DNA of 64,000 bases from Pseudomonas oleovorans subsp. oleovorans (GCF_002197815.1 NZ_NIUB01000015.1:40658-104657); one strand, 5' to 3'. Shown: positions 1 to 13,131, counted from the stretch's first letter. The notes: generated by a model from the sequence alone, not told the origin. Numbers and translations: made by a program.

Positions 1-118
1 CCTTGATACTCAGCGATCCGTCGCTGCAGGGGATGTGTGTAGATTAGAGATCGGCTCGCAATGGCAACAGTGGTGGTTGCCGCCACGCCGTGTAAGCCTT
101 TTGCCATACCACCCTGAG

Positions 119-649
119 TCAGCGACCGATCATGCGCGCCAATACATCCTCACCGCCCTGACGGCGATGGACAAAGGCCATGGCGGCATGGCCAATCACC
201 ATGAACAGCAACAGCCAGCCCAGGTTGCCATGCAACAGGCCAGCTGGAGCAATCATCCACTCGATCTTGCCGTCAAAACCGGGCATGATGGTCATGCCGA
301 AGGCGACGAACTCGCGGCCCGAGCCGTACTGGCGTAGCAGCGCGACAAAGGGAATCACGAACAGCAGGCCATACAACGCCAGATGGCCGACGCGTGCCAG
401 TGTGCTGACTGGCGCCGGCCGGCGGCTGCTGTTGTACAGCGCCCAGAGCAGGCGAATCACCACCAGCACCATGAGCAACAGCCCGGTCGCCTTGTGCGTA
501 CCCCAGAGGAATTTATCCAGCGCGCTGTCTTCCATCAGGGCATGCGCCAGTACGGTCAAGAATTGCCACCCCAGCAAAACGGCCATACCCCAGTGCAGCC
601 AACGTGTAACCGCACCATAGCGCTGCGCGGAATCATGCAGATTCGACAT
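119..649 (-). CDS. Cytochrome b561 family protein
   Basis: A 176-residue integral membrane protein with four hydrophobic segments, the normal size and layout of the bacterial cytochrome b561 (CybB-like) family. These are di-heme b cytochromes of the inner membrane that pass electrons from quinol. Candidate axial histidines sit in RWLHWGMA near residue 19, GTHKATG near 52, LLHGNLGW near 139 and IGHAAMA near 153. The start is supported by a GGAGAGGAA ribosome site 6 bases before the ATG. It is transcribed towards the left window edge, and the 118 bases beyond its stop show nothing recognisable. The 191 bases between it and opgH hold only a stem-loop. The electron partner cannot be told from sequence. 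Confidence 0.9.
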   Translation of the reverse strand: MSNLHDSAQRYGAVTRWLHWGMAVLLGWQFLTVLAHALMEDSALDKFLWGTHKATGLLLMVLVVIRLLWALYNSSRRPAPVSTLARVGHLALYGLLFVIPFVALLRQYGSGREFVAFGMTIMPGFDGKIEWMIAPAGLLHGNLGWLLLFMVIGHAAMAFVHRRQGGEDVLARMIGR

Positions 650-804
650 CGTGGTTCCTCTCCAATGTCATGTACGAAAACGGTGTTCGGGCCAGACGGC
701 GGAATGCCCCATCCGAGGCAAAGACCCGCCCCAGACGCAATGGTGCCGCGCAGCAGAGCGTTGATGCGCCTATAGATGTTAGCGGGTGTGTCAGAAGGGC
801 ATCA

Positions 805-835
805 CGCCACGCCCCTGGCAGGCGGGGGCGTGGCG
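805..835 (-). terminator. Stem-loop after opgH, possible terminator
   Basis: An 11-bp perfect inverted repeat (CGCCACGCCCC and its complement, 9-base loop) begins 6 bases beyond the opgH stop. There is no T-tract on either side, so it may be a weak intrinsic terminator or an RNA-stabilising hairpin. The rest of the 650-840 gap shows no credible gene. A 71-codon reading frame there has no ribosome site and no recognisable motif. Confidence 0.5.
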
Positions 836-840
836 GATGA

Positions 841-3381
841 TCAGGCATCGCGCAGGGCTTTGCGCCAGACGTGATATTGCGGCTCCTGCCAGATGCGCGC
901 GTGCAGGCGCGCCATGCCGTCAGGATCGTTGAGCAGACGCCAGCGGGTCGCCTCTACCTTACCCTCAGGTCCGGCGCTGAGGATCTCATCGATACGCTCG
1001 TTGCGCAGCGCTTCGGCAGCCGGCACCACCTTGGCGTGGCGGGCGCGGGCCATGGCGCAGACCAGGGCGTTGTACAGCGGGTCGACCACTGCACGCAGGA
1101 AGCCCTTGCGCAGAGCTCGTGAGCTGTTCAATTGCTCGTACTCGGCGGTGTTGCTCAGCTCCACCGGCACCTTGTGTTCTTCCGGAATCAGGAACAGCTT
1201 GCTGCGCCGCGCTGCCAGGCCCGGTGCCGTGCGACTGGTCAGCACCGAGACCACCGGCGACAGCACCAGTGACACGACGATAGGTGCCAGCCACCAGAGG
1301 AAGTCCGGGTTGAGCCAGGCCACCAGCGCCGTCCAGCTAATACCGATCAGCACCTGGGTGCCGTGACGGCGGAAGGCTTCGCTCCAGGGCGTGGAATCAT
1401 CCACGCGCTGCGGCGAGTTCCACTGCACCGACCAACCGAGAAAGGCAGCGGTGACGAACAGGCTATGGAACAGCATGCGCACCGGCGCCAGCAGCACCGA
1501 GCAGGAGGCCTCCAGCAGCATCGACAACAGCACCCGCGTGCGACCACCGTAGGCCTGCGCCCCCTTGATCCAGATCAGCAGCACGCTGAGCAGCTTGGGC
1601 AGGAACAGCAGGATCATGGTCGCCGAGAACAGCGCCACTGCCTCTTCCGGTTGCCAGCGTGGCCACAGCGGATAGAGCTGGTTGGGCTGCAGGAAATACT
1701 CCGGCACCATCAGCGTATGGATCGCCAGCAGGCAGGTCGACAGCACCAGAAATAGCAGCCACAACGGCGCGGACAGGTAGGACATGACCCCGGTGAGAAA
1801 CACCACGCGATGCACCGCGTGCATGCCACGCACCAGGAACAGACGGAAGTTCATCAGGTTGCCGTGGCACCAGCGGCGGTCACGCTTGAGCTCGTCGAGC
1901 AGGTTCGGCGGCAGCTCTTCATAACTGCCCGGCAGGTCGTAGGCGATCCATACGCCCCAACCGGCGCGGCGCATCAGCGCGGCTTCGACGAAGTCGTGGG
2001 AGAGGATCGCGCCGGCGAAAGAACCCGTTCCGGGCAAAGGCGCCAGGGCGCAGTGCTCGATGAAGGGTTTGACGCGGATGATCGCGTTGTGCCCCCAGTA
2101 GTGCGACTCGCCCAGTTGCCAGAAGTTGAGACCGGCGGTGAACAGTGGCCCGTAGACGCTGGTAGCGAACTGCTGCAGACGCGCATAAAGGGTGTCCATG
2201 CCCGAGGCCTTGGGCGCGGTCTGGATGATACCGGCGCCCGGGTTGGCCTCCATCAGACGCACCAGACGAGTCAGGCATTCGCCGCTCATCACACTGTCGG
2301 CATCGAGCACCACCATGTAGCGGTAGTTGCTGCCCCAGCGCCGGCAGAAGTCGTCGATGTTGCCGCTCTTGCGCTTCACCCGACGGCGACGGCGGCGATA
2401 GAAGATGTGACCGAAGCCCTCCACTTCGCGGCACAGCTCCATCCAGGCTTGCTGCTCGGCCACGCAGATGTCCGGGTCGTTGCTGTCGCTGAGGATGAAG
2501 AAATCGAAGTGTTCGAGCTGCCCGGTGGCCTTGAGCGACTCGAAGGTCGCCCGCAGGCCGGCGAACACACGCGGTACGTGCTCGTTGGCGATCGGCATGA
2601 CCAGCGCGGTACGCGCCCGCGGCGAGATCGGCTCGTCGCCACAGCTGCTGGCGGAAATGCTGTAGCGGTCGTGTCCCTTGAGCAACTGAAAGAAACCCAT
2701 CAGCGCCGTCCAGAAGCCCATCGACACCCAGCAGAACAGCAGGGCGAACAGCGCCAGGATGCTGGTCTGCACTACATAAGGCAGAATCTGCCGTGCCGAT
2801 TCCTGCCACGGCTGCTCGAACACCAGGCCCAGATCGACTAGCGACCAGCCCTGATAGGGCAGCACTGACTTCATGTACCAGGTAGCGACCACGGTCTGCG
2901 TGATCATCAATACCAGCAGCGCGGCACGACGCACCGCCGCGACATGCCGCCAACGCTCTTCGGCGAAGTCTTCGCTCTCACGTGTACGAGGTCGCGGGGC
3001 GGGTTTCTCGCCCTTCAGACGGCGCCAGCCGCGATCCAGGATATTGGTCTGCCAGGGCTCCGGCACCATACGCGTACGTCTGATCGGAGGGGTCGACTCG
3101 ATGGTGGGCCGTCCCTGATGATCCCGGACGATGCGGCAGCCGCGCTCGACGGCATCCGGCCAACCCAGCGCCAAGCGAGCCGGCACCGAATCGAGCAGCA
3201 CACGGGTTTCTTCAAGGGGTTCGGCTGCTTTGCGCTCCTGTTCCTGCAAAGCCCTGTGCAACGTGGCGAGATCCCCGCCCTCCTCTTCCAGACGATGAGC
3301 CAAAGCCTGTTTCCGCTCCTGATCGAGCGGCAACACATCGAGATAATCCTGAATCGGTGTAGCGTCGTGGGAGTTATTCAT
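841..3381 (-). CDS. opgH: Glucans biosynthesis glucosyltransferase H
   Basis: OpgH/MdoH is the inner-membrane GT2 glycosyltransferase that polymerises UDP-glucose into the beta-1,2 backbone of osmoregulated periplasmic glucans and exports it. The product is 846 residues, close to E. coli OpgH (847). Visible are membrane segments flanking a cytosolic GT2 domain, the DxD motif in [10 protein letters not shown] and the [10 protein letters not shown] acceptor motif (QxxRW equivalent). The chosen ATG lies inside the end of opgG (ATGAATAA overlap of 8 bases), which indicates translational coupling. A reading frame extends 21 codons further upstream but sits inside opgG and is unlikely to be used. 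Confidence 0.96.
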   Translation of the reverse strand: MNNSHDATPIQDYLDVLPLDQERKQALAHRLEEEGGDLATLHRALQEQERKAAEPLEETRVLLDSVPARLALGWPDAVERGCRIVRDHQGRPTIESTPPIRRTRMVPEPWQTNILDRGWRRLKGEKPAPRPRTRESEDFAEERWRHVAAVRRAALLVLMITQTVVATWYMKSVLPYQGWSLVDLGLVFEQPWQESARQILPYVVQTSILALFALLFCWVSMGFWTALMGFFQLLKGHDRYSISASSCGDEPISPRARTALVMPIANEHVPRVFAGLRATFESLKATGQLEHFDFFILSDSNDPDICVAEQQAWMELCREVEGFGHIFYRRRRRRVKRKSGNIDDFCRRWGSNYRYMVVLDADSVMSGECLTRLVRLMEANPGAGIIQTAPKASGMDTLYARLQQFATSVYGPLFTAGLNFWQLGESHYWGHNAIIRVKPFIEHCALAPLPGTGSFAGAILSHDFVEAALMRRAGWGVWIAYDLPGSYEELPPNLLDELKRDRRWCHGNLMNFRLFLVRGMHAVHRVVFLTGVMSYLSAPLWLLFLVLSTCLLAIHTLMVPEYFLQPNQLYPLWPRWQPEEAVALFSATMILLFLPKLLSVLLIWIKGAQAYGGRTRVLLSMLLEASCSVLLAPVRMLFHSLFVTAAFLGWSVQWNSPQRVDDSTPWSEAFRRHGTQVLIGISWTALVAWLNPDFLWWLAPIVVSLVLSPVVSVLTSRTAPGLAARRSKLFLIPEEHKVPVELSNTAEYEQLNSSRALRKGFLRAVVDPLYNALVCAMARARHAKVVPAAEALRNERIDEILSAGPEGKVEATRWRLLNDPDGMARLHARIWQEPQYHVWRKALRDA

Positions 3382-4933
3382 GGGAGGGCAGCTGATAGCT
3401 CCAGGTTTCCGACAGGGGCTTGCCGTCCTCGACCAGCGCGGCACGCATCTCCACCGGCTGCGCCGGGTCCTTGATATTGACCCGCAGCAACAGACGCCAG
3501 CCTTTGCTCACCGGGTTGTAACGCAGGTTCTCTTCCAGCAACTCGGCGTTGTCATCGACGCTGACCTGAACGGTCGGCGCCGCGTCGGGCGAACGCTTGG
3601 CCAGCGCCTCACCGACGAAATCGACCACCAGCGCAGTACTGCCATCAGCCTGACGAATCAGGTTGGCCTGCTTGATATCACCCTCCGACAGACGGGTCTG
3701 ACTGACCATGGCCAGTTGCGGGTCGTGCAGTTTGGCCTCGTCACGACTGAAATGCAGACGATAGGCCACGTCCAGCGCCTCACCCGGCGCAGGCAGCTTT
3801 TCCGGGCGCCACAGGGCGACGATGTTGTCGTTGGTTTCGTCCGGCGTGGGGATCTCCACCAGTTCGACATGACCAGCGCCCCAATCGCCGACGGTTTCCA
3901 CCCAGCCGCTCGGGCGCAGCTCGTAGCGGTCGTCGAGATCCTGATACTGATTGAAGTCGCGACCACGCTGCATCAGACCGAAACCACGCGGGTTGTCGAT
4001 ACGGTAGCTGCTGACATTCAGGCGCTGCGGGTTGTTCAGCGGACGCCAGATCCACTCGCCGTTGCCGGCATGAATTCCCAGGCCTTCGGAATCATGCAGT
4101 TGCGGACGGTAGTTGGGGCGTGGCCAGGGTTGGTTGGCACCGAACAGGTACATGCTGGTCAGCGGCGCGATGCCGAGTTTCTCGACGTTCTCGCGCAGGT
4201 AGACCTTCGATTGCACGTCGAGCACGCTGTCGCGGCCCGGTTTGATTTCCATGCGGTAGGCGCCGGTGGCCCGTGGCGAGTCAAGCAATGCGTAGATCAC
4301 CAGGCTGCGGCGGTCGGGCTGTGGCTTTTCGATCCAGAACTCGGTGAAACGCGGAAATTCCTCACCCGATGGCAGCGCCGTGTCGATGGCCAGACCGCGC
4401 GCGGAAAGACCGAACACCTGCCCCTTGCCGACGATGCGGAAGTAGCTGGCGCCGAGCACGCTCATTACTTCGTCGTGCGTACCTTTGGCATTGATCTCGT
4501 TGATGACCTTGAAACCGGCAAAACCGAGATCCTTGAGGTCGTCCGGGTTCAGATTGAGGTCGCCGAAGTCGAACATCGACGGGTCGTACTTGATCTCCTG
4601 GGTGCCTTCGGCGGTCACCTCATTGATCTTCACCGGCACATCGAAGTGCATGCCCTGGTGAAAGAAGTACAGCCGAAACGGCGTCTTGCCATCCGCCCAG
4701 TGTGCCTTCTCTTCGAGGAAGCGCACCTTTTGATAGCCGGCGAACGGCAGCTCACGCAGCGAAGCGGGCAACTGGCTTTGCGGGGCACTGTAGCCTTCTG
4801 CAGCCAGAGCCTTGGCCTTGACCGCCACATCATCCAGATCGAAGGCCCAGCTCTGGGCAGCGAACAACAGCGGGAGCACGCAGAGGGCCAGCTTGCCGGC
4901 CTTGCCCATACGAGCTCCAGAACAACGACTCAT
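3374..4933 (-). CDS. opgG: Glucans biosynthesis protein G (periplasmic)
   Basis: OpgG/MdoG is the periplasmic partner needed to release or branch the glucan made by OpgH. The 519-residue product starts with a signal peptide (hydrophobic core [16 protein letters not shown]) followed by the mature start [14 protein letters not shown], typical of MdoG proteins (E. coli OpgG is 511 residues). The ATG at 4933 has a GGAGG site 10 bases upstream. The longer open frame to 5056 lacks one. First gene of the opgGH operon. The 236 bases upstream, towards bglX, should hold its promoter, but I see no clear -35/-10 pair there. Confidence 0.95.
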   Translation of the reverse strand: MSRCSGARMGKAGKLALCVLPLLFAAQSWAFDLDDVAVKAKALAAEGYSAPQSQLPASLRELPFAGYQKVRFLEEKAHWADGKTPFRLYFFHQGMHFDVPVKINEVTAEGTQEIKYDPSMFDFGDLNLNPDDLKDLGFAGFKVINEINAKGTHDEVMSVLGASYFRIVGKGQVFGLSARGLAIDTALPSGEEFPRFTEFWIEKPQPDRRSLVIYALLDSPRATGAYRMEIKPGRDSVLDVQSKVYLRENVEKLGIAPLTSMYLFGANQPWPRPNYRPQLHDSEGLGIHAGNGEWIWRPLNNPQRLNVSSYRIDNPRGFGLMQRGRDFNQYQDLDDRYELRPSGWVETVGDWGAGHVELVEIPTPDETNDNIVALWRPEKLPAPGEALDVAYRLHFSRDEAKLHDPQLAMVSQTRLSEGDIKQANLIRQADGSTALVVDFVGEALAKRSPDAAPTVQVSVDDNAELLEENLRYNPVSKGWRLLLRVNIKDPAQPVEMRAALVEDGKPLSETWSYQLPSHE

Positions 4934-5169
4934 CGACACACAGCCTCCAGGGCAACACGTACTGACAAGCAGCGGCAAGCCCAGGGGCAGCCGCTGCAGG
5001 GAGTTGAAAACGGGCGAATGGTACAAACACAACGCGAGCACGATGCAGACTGCCAACCGAACGGTGACGTCTCCGCATGCGCGGATTCTTTCTGCGCATT
5101 ATTACCAGATCGTGAAGTCCGGCACAGGTGCTCGCGCGAGTATATTTTTCGCCTCCTTGGGCCACGCCC

Positions 5170-7476
5170 TCATTGGCGTGGCAACAGTTCGAAACGCGCC
5201 TCCTGCACGGTCTCCGAATCCAGCCCCAACTGGGCACGGAAGGCACCTGGCTCGCTGACATGCTGCAGGCTGGCGTTGTAGAAACGCAGCATGGTTTCGT
5301 CGATCTCGAAACTCAGCTCGCGCGCCTCACCTGCTTCAAGCTTGACCCTGCGAAAATCCTTGAGTTCCTTCACCGGACGGATCACCGACGCGGCCTCATC
5401 GTGCAGGTACAGCTGCACCACGGTCGCGCCAGCCCGTGACCCGGTGTTCTTCAGCGTGACGCTGACGCGAATCTTCTCATCAGGCGTCATGCGCTCGGCG
5501 GACAGCTTCGGCGCCGACAGTTGGAAGTCGCTGTAGCTCAGACCGTAGCCAAACGGATACAACGGGCCGTTGGGCTCCTCGAAATACTGCGAGGTGTAGT
5601 TGCCAGGCGTGCCGGGCGTGTACGGACGGCCCAGGCGCAGATGATTGTAGTAGGTGGGAATCTGCCCGACCGAACGCGGGAAGGTGATCGGCAGCTTGCC
5701 GGAGGGGTTGTGCTCACCGAACAGCACGTCGGCGATGGCGTTGCCGCCCTCGATACCGCTGTACCAGGTCTCCAGTATCGCATCGGCGTTTTCCTTCTCC
5801 CAGCCGAGCGCCAGCGGCCGGCCGTTCATCAGCACCAGCACCAGCGGCTTGCCGGTGGCCTTGAGCGCACGCAGCAGGGCCTGCTGGCTGTCCGGCAGAT
5901 CCAGACGCGTGCGACTGGACGACTCATGCGACATGCCACGAGCTTCGCCCACTGCTGCAACGATGACGTCAGCCTGGGATGCCACACGCACAGCCTCCTC
6001 CAGCATCGCCTGCGGCGTGCGCTTGTCCAGCACGACTTCAGGGCGGTCCCAATTGAGCTGGTTGAGGTAATTGATCACATGGGCATCGTCGGTGACGTTG
6101 GCACCGACGGCGTAGAGCAGCTTGCCCTGACCTTGCAGCGCCGCCTCCATGCCCTTGCGCAGGGTCACTGCCTGCTGGGCCACACCGACCGCCGACCAAC
6201 TGCCGAGCATGTCCACGGGCGAATCGGCGAGCGGGCCGATCAAGGCGACAGTGGCCTTCTTGCTCAGCGGCAGGGTGTCGTCATGGTTTTCCAGCAGCAC
6301 CAGGGAGTCGCGTGCCATGGCCCGCGCATCGGCGCGGTGCAGGCGGCTTTCGGCATTGACGTCGGCCGGGTCGTCTTCGGCGCGGCCGATGCGGCGGAAC
6401 GGATCGTGGAACAGGCCAAGGTCGTACTTGGTGTTCAGTACATGGTTGACGGCTTCATCCAGCACGCTCTGCGGCACCGCGCCGCTGCGCACCAAAGCAG
6501 GCAGCTGCTGATCGTAGAGCGTGTCGGCCATGCTCATGCCGACACCTGCCGTGACGGCCAGTTTCGCCGCCTCACGGCCATCGGCGGCCACACCATGGCG
6601 CAGCAGTTCGGTGATCGCACCGTGGTCACTGAGCGCCACGCCCTTGAAGCCCCAGTCGCGACGCAGCAGATCACGCAGCAGCCAGGAGTTGGCCGAAGCT
6701 GGCACGCCATTGATCGCGTTCAGCGCCACCATCACCCCGCCGGCGCCGGCATCGATGGCGGCGCGATAAGGCGGCAGGTAATCCTGGTACATGCGCATCG
6801 GGCTCATGTCGACCACGTTGTAGTCGCGCCCACCCTCCACCGCGCCGTACAGGGCGAAGTGCTTGACGCTGGCCATGATGCGCTGCGGGTCGCTGGGATC
6901 CTTACCCTGGTAACCGTGAACCATCGCGGCGGCGATGCGCGAAACCAGGTACGGATCCTCGCCGAAACCTTCGGACGTGCGGCCCCAACGCGGATCGCGG
7001 GAAATGTCGACGGTCGGCGCGAAGGTCATGTCCAGGCCATCCGCGCTGGCCTCGAAGGCCGCGACCCGCGCGCTGTTCTCGATGGCAGGAATGTCCCAGC
7101 TCGAGGCCAGCCCCAGCCCAATCGGAAACGTAGTGCGATGGCCATGGATGATGTCGTAGGCGAAGAACACCGGGATACCCAGGCGACTGCGCAGCGCCGC
7201 CTCCTGCATCGGACGGTTTTCCGGGCGTATCACCGAGTTGAAGGTGGCGCCGATACGCCCTGCGGCCATCTCTTCGCGGATGCGCTCACGTGGCATGTCG
7301 CCGCCAATGCTGATCAGACGCAGTTGGCCGACCTTTTCCTCCAGGGTCATGCGGCCTACCAGATCGGCGATGAAGGCCGATTTGTCATCGACCGAAGGCG
7401 CGGCAGCCAGCAGGTTGGGGAGGATCAGGACAGAGGCAAGAGCGAAGTGGTGCAGGTATTTCATCGAGAGCGGCAT
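5170..7476 (-). CDS. bglX: Periplasmic beta-glucosidase, GH3 family (BglX-like)
   Basis: A 768-residue secreted glycoside hydrolase, the length of E. coli BglX (765). It has an N-terminal signal peptide (core FALASVLILPNLLAAA), the GH3 N-domain with KHFALYGAVEGGRDY near residue 205, the nucleophile motif GVALSDHGA with Asp about residue 284, a GH3 C-domain and a fibronectin III-like tail. Translation may instead begin at Met5 (7464). Neither start has a strong ribosome site. The stop codon lies within an 8-bp stem-loop (5161-5182) that could help end transcription. It lies next to opgGH, so its substrate could be periplasmic glucan. That is inference from position only. Confidence 0.93.
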   Translation of the reverse strand: MPLSMKYLHHFALASVLILPNLLAAAPSVDDKSAFIADLVGRMTLEEKVGQLRLISIGGDMPRERIREEMAAGRIGATFNSVIRPENRPMQEAALRSRLGIPVFFAYDIIHGHRTTFPIGLGLASSWDIPAIENSARVAAFEASADGLDMTFAPTVDISRDPRWGRTSEGFGEDPYLVSRIAAAMVHGYQGKDPSDPQRIMASVKHFALYGAVEGGRDYNVVDMSPMRMYQDYLPPYRAAIDAGAGGVMVALNAINGVPASANSWLLRDLLRRDWGFKGVALSDHGAITELLRHGVAADGREAAKLAVTAGVGMSMADTLYDQQLPALVRSGAVPQSVLDEAVNHVLNTKYDLGLFHDPFRRIGRAEDDPADVNAESRLHRADARAMARDSLVLLENHDDTLPLSKKATVALIGPLADSPVDMLGSWSAVGVAQQAVTLRKGMEAALQGQGKLLYAVGANVTDDAHVINYLNQLNWDRPEVVLDKRTPQAMLEEAVRVASQADVIVAAVGEARGMSHESSSRTRLDLPDSQQALLRALKATGKPLVLVLMNGRPLALGWEKENADAILETWYSGIEGGNAIADVLFGEHNPSGKLPITFPRSVGQIPTYYNHLRLGRPYTPGTPGNYTSQYFEEPNGPLYPFGYGLSYSDFQLSAPKLSAERMTPDEKIRVSVTLKNTGSRAGATVVQLYLHDEAASVIRPVKELKDFRRVKLEAGEARELSFEIDETMLRFYNASLQHVSEPGAFRAQLGLDSETVQEARFELLPRQ

Positions 7477-7674
7477 CCGGGATGCGAATCATTGTTTGAA
7501 TGGCCGCCACGATACTCCGAGTCCTCGCGCCGCGCCGCGGGTTGGTGCAAAAAAACTTAAGCACCATTCAAAGGCGTTCCAGCAATTACGACCCCAGACT
7601 TTCACAAACTTGCGCATTTTTTCTTCGTCTCTGGCTTTGCCTATCGGCAGGCGTAGCATGACCGCATTCGGGAG

Positions 7675-8127
7675 ATGGTGATGGCGCAATTCGAACATCT
7701 GCAGGTATTCCAGAGCATGAGCCGCTCGCCCAACGCGCGGCTGCACGCCATGGCCGAACTGGGCAACGGCATGGCCGTGACACGCTGGAGTAACGCCCAT
7801 GATGCGCGTGACTACCTTGCCTCCAGCCACACCACACGCTGTCGTGCTACCTCAGTGGCGGCACTGGCACCTTTCGCCGTGAGCAACCCGGCAACAAGGG
7901 CGCTCCGGATAAACTGTGCATCCTGCCGGCCGATGCCGCTGAGCCAACTGGCCGCGCTTTGTGCCCTGTCGTAATACCACTTCGCGCGCATGTTCCAGAG
8001 CAGCTTCAGCCTACCGCCTCATCGCTATGTGTTGGCCCGGCGCCTGGCACGTGCCTGCCACTTCAGCAATCGTTTTCGCCAGGCGCTCGGAGCAACGCCC
8101 AGGCAATACCGCGCGGCCTTTCTGTAG
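7675..8127 (+). pseudogene. Decayed AraC-family transcriptional regulator
   Basis: Pieces of one AraC-type regulator appear in order but in different frames. An N-terminal part beginning MAQFEHLQVFQSMSRSPNA ends DYLASSH near 7822. After an apparent AC dinucleotide duplication (CACACCACACG, about 7829) a second piece, GGTGTFRREQPGNKGAPDK, continues. After a further deletion come HTH-like pieces HFARMFQSSFSLPPHRYVL and HFSNRFRQALGATPRQYRAAFL, with the stretch between them also missing. No intact reading frame remains. The final TAG belongs to a palindromic repeat that abuts the gene. The 198 bases between it and bglX show nothing else. Confidence 0.8.
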
Positions 8128-8176
8128 GGCGGGTGCAACCCGCCAACTCCGCTGCGGCGGGTTACACTCGCCCTAC
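8124..8176. repeat. REP-like palindrome, GTAGGGCGGGTGC family, copy 1
   Basis: An imperfect 53-base inverted repeat opening GTAGGGCGGGTGCAACCCGCC-like and closing with its diverged complement ending CGCCCTAC. The same element with near-perfect arms occurs at 39856-39908. Such extragenic palindromes are common in Pseudomonas. The rest of 8177-8327 up to the helicase gene shows nothing recognisable. Confidence 0.85.
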
Positions 8177-8327
8177 TCGCCGAACGCCTGAAGCGATGGC
8201 CACGACAGCACGTCGGCAATCTCGGCACCACGCCTGCTAATCGTCACGCGGCTATGCGAAAATCTGCGGCTTTGCATTGCCACGACCCAGTCATGCGCCC
8301 ATTCATTTTTGCCTCGGGGCTTCGTTG

Positions 8328-10958
<2,631 letters not shown>

Positions 10959-11006
10959 CACCTGGCCTCACAGGCTGGAGCGCCCATCATCGCTCCACCC
11001 GACGTT

Positions 11007-11501
11007 TCAGTCAGACGTATCGTCGCGCTCGGCCTCGGCATCCTCACGGTTGCGCGCCTTGCTGCGGGGGTGCGGGCCGGCCACGGCCGGAAAGCGCGAC
11101 GAGGCGTAGCGCACCACCAGAATCGCCAGGGCCAGCAGCAGGATCGCCCCCGACACCATCACCACGCCCCAGGTCGGCTTGTGGGTGTGGGAGATGTCGG
11201 AAATCAGCAAGCGAGTCAGCGCGGTGATCGCCACGTAGATCATGAAGCGGATCGGCATGTGGTTGGTCTTGAAATAGATCCCCACCATCGCCGCCAATTC
11301 CAGGTAGATGAACAGCAGCAGAATGTCATCGACCGTGATGTGGCCCTTCTCCAGCATGCCAATGAAAGCCATCACCCCCGCCCAGGCCGTGATCGCCCCG
11401 ATGGCGAACAGCGCCAGGTAATGGAAGGCCTCCATCAACAGATTGCCCAGCGACTCCGCCAGACCGTGCATGTTTTCGCGCAAGCGCTCAGCCCAATTCA
11501 T
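11007..11501 (-). CDS. psiE: Phosphate-starvation-inducible PsiE family membrane protein
   Basis: A 164-residue protein with four transmembrane helices in the PsiE pattern (FHYLALFAIGAITAWAGV, DDILLLFIYLELAAMVGIYF, IRFMIYVAITALTRLLI, then a hydrophobic helix). It ends in a charged cytosolic tail of about 30 residues. E. coli PsiE is 136 residues, so the tail makes this one longer. Function of the family is not established; E. coli psiE responds to phosphate starvation and cAMP. I see no clear Pho box upstream. The next 226 bases (11502-11727) appear to be plain promoter DNA. Confidence 0.85.
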   Translation of the reverse strand: MNWAERLRENMHGLAESLGNLLMEAFHYLALFAIGAITAWAGVMAFIGMLEKGHITVDDILLLFIYLELAAMVGIYFKTNHMPIRFMIYVAITALTRLLISDISHTHKPTWGVVMVSGAILLLALAILVVRYASSRFPAVAGPHPRSKARNREDAEAERDDTSD

Positions 11502-11727
11502 CCTTCAACTCCCCACGAGACCTGGCAAACCACCCCGAATCCCCACCTCGGGTATTCGCAAGAAACAATCATGCAGGAAAAAGACCAGCCCGAGGATGCC
11601 GCTGCGATGTGACGATTTGGCACGCTCCAGCCAACCGCGACGAGGCTGAAACTGACATCACAGGCTCGCCAAGATACCCCGACGCGTCGCACACTACGGC
11701 ATCGCCACTCTCAATGAAGGATCACCC

Positions 11728-12702
11728 ATGCGTCTTTTCTCGCTGAGCACCGCATTGTCGTCCGCCATGATCGCCCTGGTCAGCCTGCCGCTGCAGGCGG
11801 CCGCACCGGCACAACAGAAGACCCAGGTACCGGGCTACTACCGCATGGCACTCGGTGACTTCGAAGTCACCGCTCTGTATGACGGCTACGTCGACCTGCC
11901 TGCCAGCCTGCTCAAGGGCATCGATGACAAGGACCTGCAATCGCTGCTGGCACGCATGTTCGTGGCGTCGGAGAAAGGCGTGCAGACTGCGGTCAACGCC
12001 TACCTGATCAACACTGGCGACAACCTGGTGCTGATCGATACCGGCGCCGCCCAGTGCTTCGGCCCGACTCTCGGCGTGGTGCAGACCAACCTCAAGGCAT
12101 CCGGCTACCAGCCGGAGCAGGTTGATACCGTGCTGCTCACCCACCTGCACCCAGACCATGCCTGCGGCCTGGTCAACGCCGACGGCAGCCCGGCCTACCC
12201 CAACGCGACCGTGGAGGTGCCGCAGGCGGAGGCTGAATTCTGGCTCGACGAGGCGACCATGGCCAAGGCCCCCGAAGGCATGCAAGGCATGTTCAAGATG
12301 GCGCAACAGGCAGTCGCACCCTATGCCAAGATGAACAAGCTCAAGCCCTACAAGACAGAAGGCGAATTGTTGCCTGGCGTCAGCCTGGTAGCGAGCCCGG
12401 GACACACGCCCGGACATACCTCTTACCTGTTCAAATCGGGTGGACAGAGCCTGCTGGTATGGGGCGACATTCTGCATAACCACGCCGTGCAGTTCGCCAA
12501 GCCTGAAGTGGTCATCGAGTTCGATGTCGACAGCGCCAAGGCCAGGCAATCCCGCCAACGCATCCTGGCCGAAGCGGCCACAGACAAGCTGTGGGTCGCT
12601 GGTGCGCACCTGCCCTTCCCCGGCCTGGGCCACGTACGCAAGGAAGCCCAAGGCTACGCCTGGGTACCCGTCGAGTTCAGCCCGATCCGTAGCGACCGCT
12701 GA
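11728..12702 (+). CDS. Secreted metallo-beta-lactamase-fold hydrolase
   Basis: A 324-residue protein with a signal peptide (LSTALSSAMIALVSLPLQAAA) and an MBL-fold domain. The zinc motif HLHPDHACGL lies near residues 139-148 (HxHxDH), with further metal-site segments SPGHTPGHTSY and WGDILHNH downstream and a C-terminal AGAHLPFPGLGH. The layout resembles periplasmic MBL hydrolases related to AHL lactonases and arylsulfatase-like enzymes. The substrate cannot be assigned. The start has an AAGGA site 6 bases upstream. It stands alone, divergent from psiE. Confidence 0.88.
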   Translation: MRLFSLSTALSSAMIALVSLPLQAAAPAQQKTQVPGYYRMALGDFEVTALYDGYVDLPASLLKGIDDKDLQSLLARMFVASEKGVQTAVNAYLINTGDNLVLIDTGAAQCFGPTLGVVQTNLKASGYQPEQVDTVLLTHLHPDHACGLVNADGSPAYPNATVEVPQAEAEFWLDEATMAKAPEGMQGMFKMAQQAVAPYAKMNKLKPYKTEGELLPGVSLVASPGHTPGHTSYLFKSGGQSLLVWGDILHNHAVQFAKPEVVIEFDVDSAKARQSRQRILAEAATDKLWVAGAHLPFPGLGHVRKEAQGYAWVPVEFSPIRSDR

Positions 12703-12756
12703 ATTCTCGACACTCGCTGCTGGCAAAACGGTAGCGAGTTCTTTATGCTTGGATCA

Positions 12757-12772
12757 CTGTATAAATAAACAG
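12757..12772 (+). promoter_or_regulatory. LexA (SOS) box upstream of yebG
   Basis: CTGTATAAATAAACAG fits the gammaproteobacterial LexA consensus CTG-N10-CAG with an AT-rich centre. It lies 38 bases before the yebG start, where the repressor would block the promoter. yebG is a known SOS gene in E. coli and Pseudomonas, which supports the assignment. Confidence 0.9.
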
Positions 12773-12810
12773 TTACCAACAGACACGCATGAAGGCAGAT
12801 GAGGTGATGA

Positions 12811-13074
12811 ATGGCCGTCGAAGTGGTGTATCGCAGCAGTCGCGATCCGGAGTGCTTGTTCATGGATAAGGCCGAAGCCGACCGTTACGACAAGATGCTG
12901 GAACTGGCCGAGCGCCTGAGCGAGGTGCTGCACAAGGCGGTTCCATCCCTGAGCGAGGAACAGGGCGAGGAGCTGGGTATCTTCATGGCCAAGAATCGCG
13001 ACGTCTTTGCCAAGGCGTTCAAGAGCCAGCCGGACGCACTCGAGGAACTCGAGATCGAGACCGCCAGCGAGTGA
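12811..13074 (+). CDS. yebG: YebG family DNA damage-inducible protein
   Basis: An 87-residue protein beginning MAVEVVYRSSRDPECLFMDKAEADRYDKM, the signature of YebG. It then runs as a predicted helical, acidic protein of normal family length (E. coli 96 residues). It is a small SOS-induced protein of unclear molecular function. A GAGGTGATGA ribosome site precedes the ATG, and a LexA box lies just upstream. A short CCCCTC/GAGGGG hairpin about 15-35 bases after the stop may be a weak terminator. Confidence 0.93.
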   Translation: MAVEVVYRSSRDPECLFMDKAEADRYDKMLELAERLSEVLHKAVPSLSEEQGEELGIFMAKNRDVFAKAFKSQPDALEELEIETASE

Positions 13075-13131
13075 CCGTGTAGCGCGGCCCCTCTTTCGCA
13101 CGAGGGGTCTGCTCGGTAAAACCGTCCAGCA

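Noticed and set aside
633..848. 71-codon open frame between cytochrome b561 and opgH
   Set aside because: No ribosome site, no motif, and it spans the inverted repeat after opgH.
3380..5281. 633-codon open frame on the plus strand
   Set aside because: Antisense to opgG with no motif; a shadow.
5521..7560. 679-codon open frame on the plus strand
   Set aside because: Exactly antisense to bglX, which has clear GH3 motifs. The product has no recognisable domain and the high GC third positions of the real gene explain the open frame.
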